From Haplosporangium gracile (lineage: Eukaryota > Mortierellomycota > Mortierellomycetes > Mortierellales > Mortierellaceae): 10,865 bases of DNA. The translations under genes were made by a program, and so were the position numbers. The notes below the pieces were generated by a model. It was not told the DNA's origin. It searched no databases and saw only the letters and a program-made list of their open reading frames with translations. Position 1 is the first letter of the stretch. Each line of letters begins with the position of its first letter. Where the stretch lies: positions 1 through 10,865 of the forward strand of contig JAAAUF010000773.1 of assembly GCA_015499985.1 (NCBI GenBank), read 5' to 3'. Below are positions 6,810-10,865 of this stretch, in pieces.

Positions 6810-8525
6810 ATGCGAAGAGTTCACCCCCAACGTGCCAAAGCCCCCGTCCAAAGCTCCTGCAACAAACTGTCTTCGGGCGGGGTTGACAATAGCAGTGTTA
6901 ACAACGAGAGTAAAGCATGGACCACCCACTCGGACCTCCACAAGCGCTACACTGCCAACAACAGCGACACGACGCTTGACCAGGCAGTCAGTCATGCGCG
7001 ACTGATCTCTGCCAACAACTCCTCGGTCACAACAACTACTACCAAGAAGCCATTTATGTTCAGCACGTCGTCGATGCTCCGACACAGTCAGGAGCGGGAG
7101 GCTGACGCCATCAACGCGAATCAGAGTGGTACGCTTCCTCTCACCAGCAGAAGCAACAACAGTAAGAACAACAGTGGAGACAGAGGAGCTGGAGGCCAAG
7201 GTCGAAGCAAGGTGAGAAGCAGACCCCCTATTGTCGCCATCTGTGATGATGATGACGACGATGACGATTTTGAGCTTCCCGAAGTCGATGAGCTATTTGC
7301 AGACACTTTGCCCAGAAAGTGCCGTCGAGTGGAGAGCGCCGAAAACATGGACAGGACTAGTGACCCCTTCCACCCTCATGAGGCTCACACCAAGTGCAAG
7401 GCCTCTCTGCGCAAACACTCTCACTCGGATTTAAGCATGGGCCAGCAAGCTCCAGCAAGATCAAACTCGACAGATGCTGATCCATGGCTGATGTCTGAGC
7501 TTCAAGTGGATCAGGATATTGATGCCTTTACACCATCACCCACGACCAAGAACGACAACCAGGCAACCCAGAAGATGCCACTCGCAATGTCGACTCGATC
7601 AGTCGTTTCGCAGACCCAGAACACCCTCAATGAAATTGAGAGGCTCTTCATGGACGAGTCTCCAACACGTAGCCCCTCGACACGCCTTCAAACGCCTTTC
7701 GGAGATCGGGAGCTAAGCGAGCAGAGATCACCTACACTGCATGTCGGGGCGACCGGTATGTATCCGCCGGATCAGGTCATGAGCGAGCCTGATCCCAATG
7801 AAGTGGTCTTGTTTGACGATCCACAACCGGGAAAACCGACAGGACGAGATGCTATGCTCGGCGACGGACAGGATCTGGGACAGGGCGTGATCGGTGACAA
7901 CGTCCATGTCGAGTCTCGAGACGAGCTGACTGTTGTTCCTCAGCAAGACCAAGGTGTGGCGGCTGCGGGCGAACAAGCTTGGAACAACATCGAACGAGCA
8001 GCTGAAGAGTCTAACCATCCCGATCAGACCCATACCTTCACGCTGCCCCGCTCTTCCAGTGCCTTCAGGGACCGCCTCAAACGTAAGCTTATCGTTGCAA
8101 CAATCAAAGTATCTAGTGCCTTCGAATACAGTCGTGGCACGTAATTCGTCTTTTCTAATCGTCTTCACTTCCTCTTCGTGTTTTTTTCTGTTAGAGTTGG
8201 GAAATGTGTTCCAGAGCTCGATGGACGACATGATGGACGCTATCCTGTGCGTTATTAAGGATGTACATTTTCTGTTAGTTTTCTGGCTCTGCTTTTGCTG
8301 ATCAAGAATAAGTAACAGCTAACTCTGATTTTTGTCCCTCCTGGTGTCAATAGAGACGTTGAGCAGTTACGCACGTCGGTCGAAAAGACTCTGGCGGACC
8401 GTCAAGAGCTCCTGAACCACCGCGGGGAACGGATCCATTGCCAGGCGCACCAACTCCAAGAGGAGGCGTCCTCGCTCCACTCGAAGACCCGTGAGAACAT
8501 GCTGCGCGCTGTTCATGACGGGTAG
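6810..8525 (+). CDS. Unrecognised acidic, disordered protein with C-terminal coiled coil
   Basis: I do not recognise a family. Proposed exons are 6810-8082, 8195-8246 and 8354-8525; introns are 8083-8194 (GTAAGC...TTAG) and 8247-8353 (GTGCGT...ATAG), with CTAAT and GCTAAC branch-like elements. Phases agree, giving 498 residues. ATG 6810 is the first in-frame ATG, with a purine at -3. The frame is open upstream to 6624, so an earlier coding exon is not excluded; a CTTCCACAG at 6782-6790 resembles an acceptor. Most of the protein is Ser/Thr/Asn-rich and probably disordered. Residues 146-153 are eight Asp, followed by FELPEVDELF, and several SP/TP sites (such as SPTR and RSP) suggest proline-directed kinase control. 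Residues about 426-495 form a coiled coil with heptad-spaced Leu/Ile. No transmembrane segment is present. A nuclear or cell-cycle role is a guess. The stop could be extended slightly by another intron (GTAGAT at 8522, CACAG at 8583-8587). Confidence 0.68.
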
Positions 8526-8791
8526 ATAAGAGATGGAGAAAACGACACAAGCCAAGGATATCCTTTATCTTGCTATATATTGCACAGGACGCCTTATGTG
8601 GTCTGACCGCCAACCTCTGTTTCTTTGTTTCCTCCCAAAGGCCAAAACACGAAATAAGAAAATCAAGATATGCAGTCACTTTGTTCTCTTTTCCGTATGC
8701 GTTCAAACTTTTTTTATTTCTTTACTCTGCACGTTCAGTTTCTCACTGACAGACCGACCAACCTCAAAACCCAGCACAACCCTCAGCAAAC
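8526..8791 (+). promoter_or_regulatory. Intergenic region and probable promoter/leader of the prolyl hydroxylase gene
   Basis: These 266 bases separate the coiled-coil gene from the hydroxylase. A TATA-like CTATATAT lies at 8573-8580, about 210 bases before the hydroxylase ATG. Pyrimidine-rich sequence follows, then an A/C-rich leader ending AGCAAACATGG, a good start context. AATAAG near 8652 is a weak poly(A)-like hexamer for the upstream gene. Confidence 0.4.
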
Positions 8792-9818
8792 ATGGACAAT
8801 TCAGATTCACACGACGATGCACTGGCAAACAGGATCCTGAAATACGCCGCAGCGACATCAAAGACCTCAGACCTGCCCCCATTCCCTGGCGACGATGTCG
8901 AATCTCTCCCCTCTGACTACGAATACGACGAGAACGAAGAGTACGAGGAAGAAGAAGTTGAAGAGATTTCCGAGATGGAACTCCTGGGACATTTGGATGC
9001 CTCAGTGCCCCCTCTCCTCCTCGCCCAAGAGCTCTTTAATTCTGACGTCGATTCTTCAACCTTCAAAGTCTTCACCTCGGACAACGCCAACGAGCTCTTC
9101 CATCAGGGATACACAATCCTCAACAATGTCCTCCCCCTCACCACCATCCAATCCGTCCGTCAATGGGCGACCGAGATGTTCAAGACCGGCAAGATGGATA
9201 AAGCCAGTGGGAAGCATAACGAGGAGGATGACCCCTTCAGAGAGGGTAACGCTCGTGGGGATTACACGATCTGGGTGTCACCGGGTTCCAAGTTTTTGGA
9301 GGTTTCGCCAGAGTTAAAGGAGTGTGTCGATTGGTTCTCGGGGAGGTTACATGAGGATCTGGCCAAGGTAGTGCATCTCCATGGACAGGCCGAGTATCAG
9401 TTGGCGTATTACCCTCCGGATTCGAGTCATTATGAGAGGCATCGGGATTCTTTCCCTACGGACGATAAGGAGGATGTTGACCAGCGCCGCGTCACCGTAC
9501 GTACTTTATTTTGATATCCTCGACATTCCTTCTTCTTTCGTCAATCTTTCAATGCACGTCTTCATGGCTGACCCATTTTCTCATCTTTGCTGTTTTCATC
9601 TGGCAATATAGGCGATTGTGTACTTTAACCCAGACTGGAAGCAAGGCAACGGCGGCGAGCTCAGGATTTTTGACAAAGGGATGGGCGATGAGGAGGAGAA
9701 GGAGATCGACATCGCGCCCTTGGCGGCTCGTTGTGTTGTCTTCTTGAGCGGAGTCATGGATCATGCTGTCATGCCTGCCTTTGAAGAGCGTATCGCCTTG
9801 ACCTCCTGGTACCGCTAA
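8792..9818 (+). CDS. EGLN/PHD-like 2-oxoglutarate Fe(II) prolyl 4-hydroxylase
   Basis: Hydroxylates a proline in a target protein using O2, 2-oxoglutarate and Fe(II) (family knowledge). Exons are 8792-9496 and 9612-9818; the intron 9497-9611 (GTACGT...ATAG) is phase 0, giving 303 residues. The N-terminal ~65 residues are acidic and probably disordered. The double-stranded beta-helix fold spans about residues 150-303. The iron triad is H217 and D219 (HRD) plus H286 (DHAV); R295 binds 2-oxoglutarate. The H286-R295 spacing of nine equals human PHD2 (H374-R383). Supporting blocks are YQLAYYPP, RRVTAIVYFNPDW, GGELRIF and the terminal LTSWYR. There is no signal peptide or ER retention signal, so a cytosolic or nuclear enzyme is expected, unlike collagen hydroxylases. 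Relatives include animal EGLN, Dictyostelium PhyA (which modifies Skp1) and bacterial PHD-like enzymes. The substrate here is unknown; Skp1 is one candidate. Lack of the Ofd1/Tpa1 tandem second domain argues against that family. Confidence 0.93.
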
Positions 9819-10096
9819 GTCATAGCGCCCTCATATACCGTTCACATATTTAAATACATGGTCGATTTTGAAATAGAGTTGTCTATAGTACTTTTGGTTT
9901 ATTGTGTGTTGAAGTCCAGAGATCATGGTATGAGTTCAGAGATTCTGGCATGTATGTGTGGGTGTGTTTTGAGGATGTCCCAGCCATCCTTATATACATC
10001 CTTTGTTCATAAGCCTACGCCGTGTCCTTCGTACTTTGCTATGGGTTCAGTTATCAAAATCCCTGCCATTCCGTCAATTGATCCACTGCGATATAC
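9819..10096. other. Convergent intergenic region between hydroxylase and MZT1
   Basis: About 280 bases with no supported coding sequence. The only canonical poly(A) hexamer seen is on the minus strand (9903-9898). None is obvious for the plus-strand hydroxylase, whose transcript end cannot be placed. Confidence 0.5.
9898..9903 (-). terminator. Candidate poly(A) signal for MZT1
   Basis: TTTATT on the plus strand is AATAAA on the minus strand, 193 bases past the proposed MZT1 stop and only 80 bases beyond the opposing hydroxylase stop. If used, the two 3' untranslated regions overlap. Confidence 0.45.
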
Positions 10097-10673
10097 TCAA
10101 GCTGATGGGATCTAGAAAAGTGGACAAGTATAATGAAGTCCAACGATTAATTATGGGCCCCAATATCAGCTAAATTACGCATACTATACGTGTGCATATA
10201 TACGCTTACTCTTGTGGAGACACTCTCTCGACGAAGTTCCTTGATGACAGCCTGTGAACAGAGAAGTAAAAGTGTTTGACGCGTCAATTGGGTACTGCTC
10301 GACCGAGCTGAAGTAATAAAAATGAATATTGTACCGCGGGAGTGACATAGATATGGAACGTACTGCCAAGGCCTCAGGGTTGACGCCAGACTCGCAGAGG
10401 GATACGCAGACCGAGAGCGTCTCCCTATCTAACCCTGTATTGAGGATCGACGACATCTCTGTCAGGACTATCAGGCATGAAGGTGGAGCGTAGGTATAGA
10501 GTTCGAGGTTAGTTATAAGCCTTTTGGTGTGCCTTGGCGGACTGATTCAACGGTGTAGTTTGCTAATGGAATGAATGCAGTTTCTGTATATGGGTTTTCT
10601 TACTGTCCATGGCTTGCCGTGCCTCCTGCTGCTGCTGTTGCTGGTGTTGTTGTTCCCGTGAAGCGTCCTGCAT
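10097..10673 (-). CDS. MZT1: Mitotic-spindle organizing protein 1 (MOZART1), four exons
   Basis: Small helical adaptor that binds the N-terminal regions of gamma-tubulin complex proteins and helps recruit and activate the complex at microtubule-organizing centres (family knowledge). Minus-strand exons are 10673-10604, 10467-10364, 10251-10210 and 10111-10097. Introns are 136, 112 and 98 bases with GTAAGA, GTACGT and GTAAGC donors; intron 1 has a TAACTAAC branch-like element. The product is 76 residues, normal for the family (about 70-80). Diagnostic blocks are [33 protein letters not shown] and [10 protein letters not shown], crossing two junctions in phase. The N-terminus carries a glutamine-rich run (residues 8-16, one His). 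The last exon encodes only IPSA and is the weakest part. Reading through the third donor instead adds 21 residues and ends at 10147, giving 92 residues. Exons 1-3 are secure. Confidence 0.93.
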
Positions 10674-10865
10674 AATGTGATTGTGGATGAAAAGGCGATC
10701 TGAATGGTTCAGAGAATGAAAGGAAAGTGAAGCACCTTAAAAAAAAATATGGAGAGGCACTTTCGCCCAAAATTTGCAGTCAGTGGCTGAGTGAAAATGA
10801 CCTCTTTTCAAAGTTCATATTCTAGACCTATTTCGTGCCTCCCTCTCTCATCTCTTCACGCCTTT
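10674..10865. promoter_or_regulatory. Upstream region of MZT1
   Basis: The 192 bases before the MZT1 start hold no supported gene. On the minus strand no in-frame ATG precedes the start within about 27 bases. A short A tract lies near 10739-10748. The right edge is pyrimidine-rich on the plus strand (CTCCCTCTCTC), resembling the MUB1 leader, so a divergent plus-strand gene could begin just outside the window. Confidence 0.3.

Noticed and set aside
7209..7216. A consensus-like AAG|GTGAG splice donor inside the first exon of the unknown gene.
   Set aside because: The frame stays open for almost 900 bases after it, and no good acceptor in a compatible phase follows nearby.
7728..8231. A 167-residue minus-strand open frame.
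   Set aside because: It overlaps the coiled-coil gene across an exon, an intron and the next exon, and has no domain signature.
8195..8522. The coiled coil of the unknown gene resembles an R-SNARE (synaptobrevin) motif.
   Set aside because: An ungapped alignment by eye puts Asp, not Arg, at the zero layer (Arg is one residue off). There is no transmembrane anchor or longin domain, and the heptad is better read as a plain leucine-type coiled coil.
1..10865. Searched for tRNA, rRNA, CRISPR arrays, terminal inverted repeats, transposase or reverse-transcriptase signatures.
   Set aside because: Nothing convincing was seen by eye on either strand. Only simple repeats (TC, TTTC, TTG, A tracts) were found, none in a CRISPR-like or transposon-like arrangement.

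Overview
This window looks like nuclear DNA from a filamentous early-diverging fungus, most likely Mortierellomycota or Mucoromycota. The reasons are a fungal MUB1/samB gene, short GT-AG introns of about 100-150 bases with CTAAC/CTGAC-like branch sites, long pyrimidine-rich leaders, and two protein types (a canonical 4E-BP and an EGLN/PHD-like prolyl hydroxylase) that the common yeast models lack. The lineage is inferred from gene content, not from a marker gene.

Five protein genes are supported. (1) 446-3391 (+): a single-exon, 981-residue MUB1/samB-type MYND-finger protein, preceded by a (TC)n tract and a pyrimidine-rich leader without ATG. (2) 5954-4110 (-): a three-exon eIF4E-binding protein (4E-BP) of 145 residues, assembled here from short exons around a 1257-base intron. 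It keeps the RAIP motif, both TPGG sites, YxxxxLPhi, the two later SP/TP sites, the GVT secondary contact and a C-terminal TOS motif, at human spacing where that can be measured. (3) 6810-8525 (+): a three-exon, 498-residue protein I do not recognise, disordered and acidic, with a C-terminal leucine-heptad coiled coil. (4) 8792-9818 (+): a two-exon, 303-residue 2-oxoglutarate/Fe(II) prolyl 4-hydroxylase of the EGLN/PHD type. (5) 10673-10097 (-): a four-exon MOZART1 (MZT1), the small gamma-tubulin-complex adaptor, with a CAG-encoded glutamine run at its N-terminus.

Layout: MUB1 and 4E-BP converge, with candidate poly(A) signals about 80 bases apart. 4E-BP and the unknown gene diverge from an 855-base intergenic stretch. 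The unknown gene and the hydroxylase run head to tail with 266 bases between them. The hydroxylase and MZT1 converge with about 280 bases between stops.

No mobile element, RNA gene or CRISPR array was found. The genes do not form an obvious pathway. MUB1 (proteasome homeostasis), 4E-BP (TORC1-controlled translation) and the hydroxylase (possible oxygen sensing) all belong to growth and stress control, but the grouping may be chance. The main discovery is the complete metazoan-style 4E-BP in a fungus, easily missed because no single ORF shows it.
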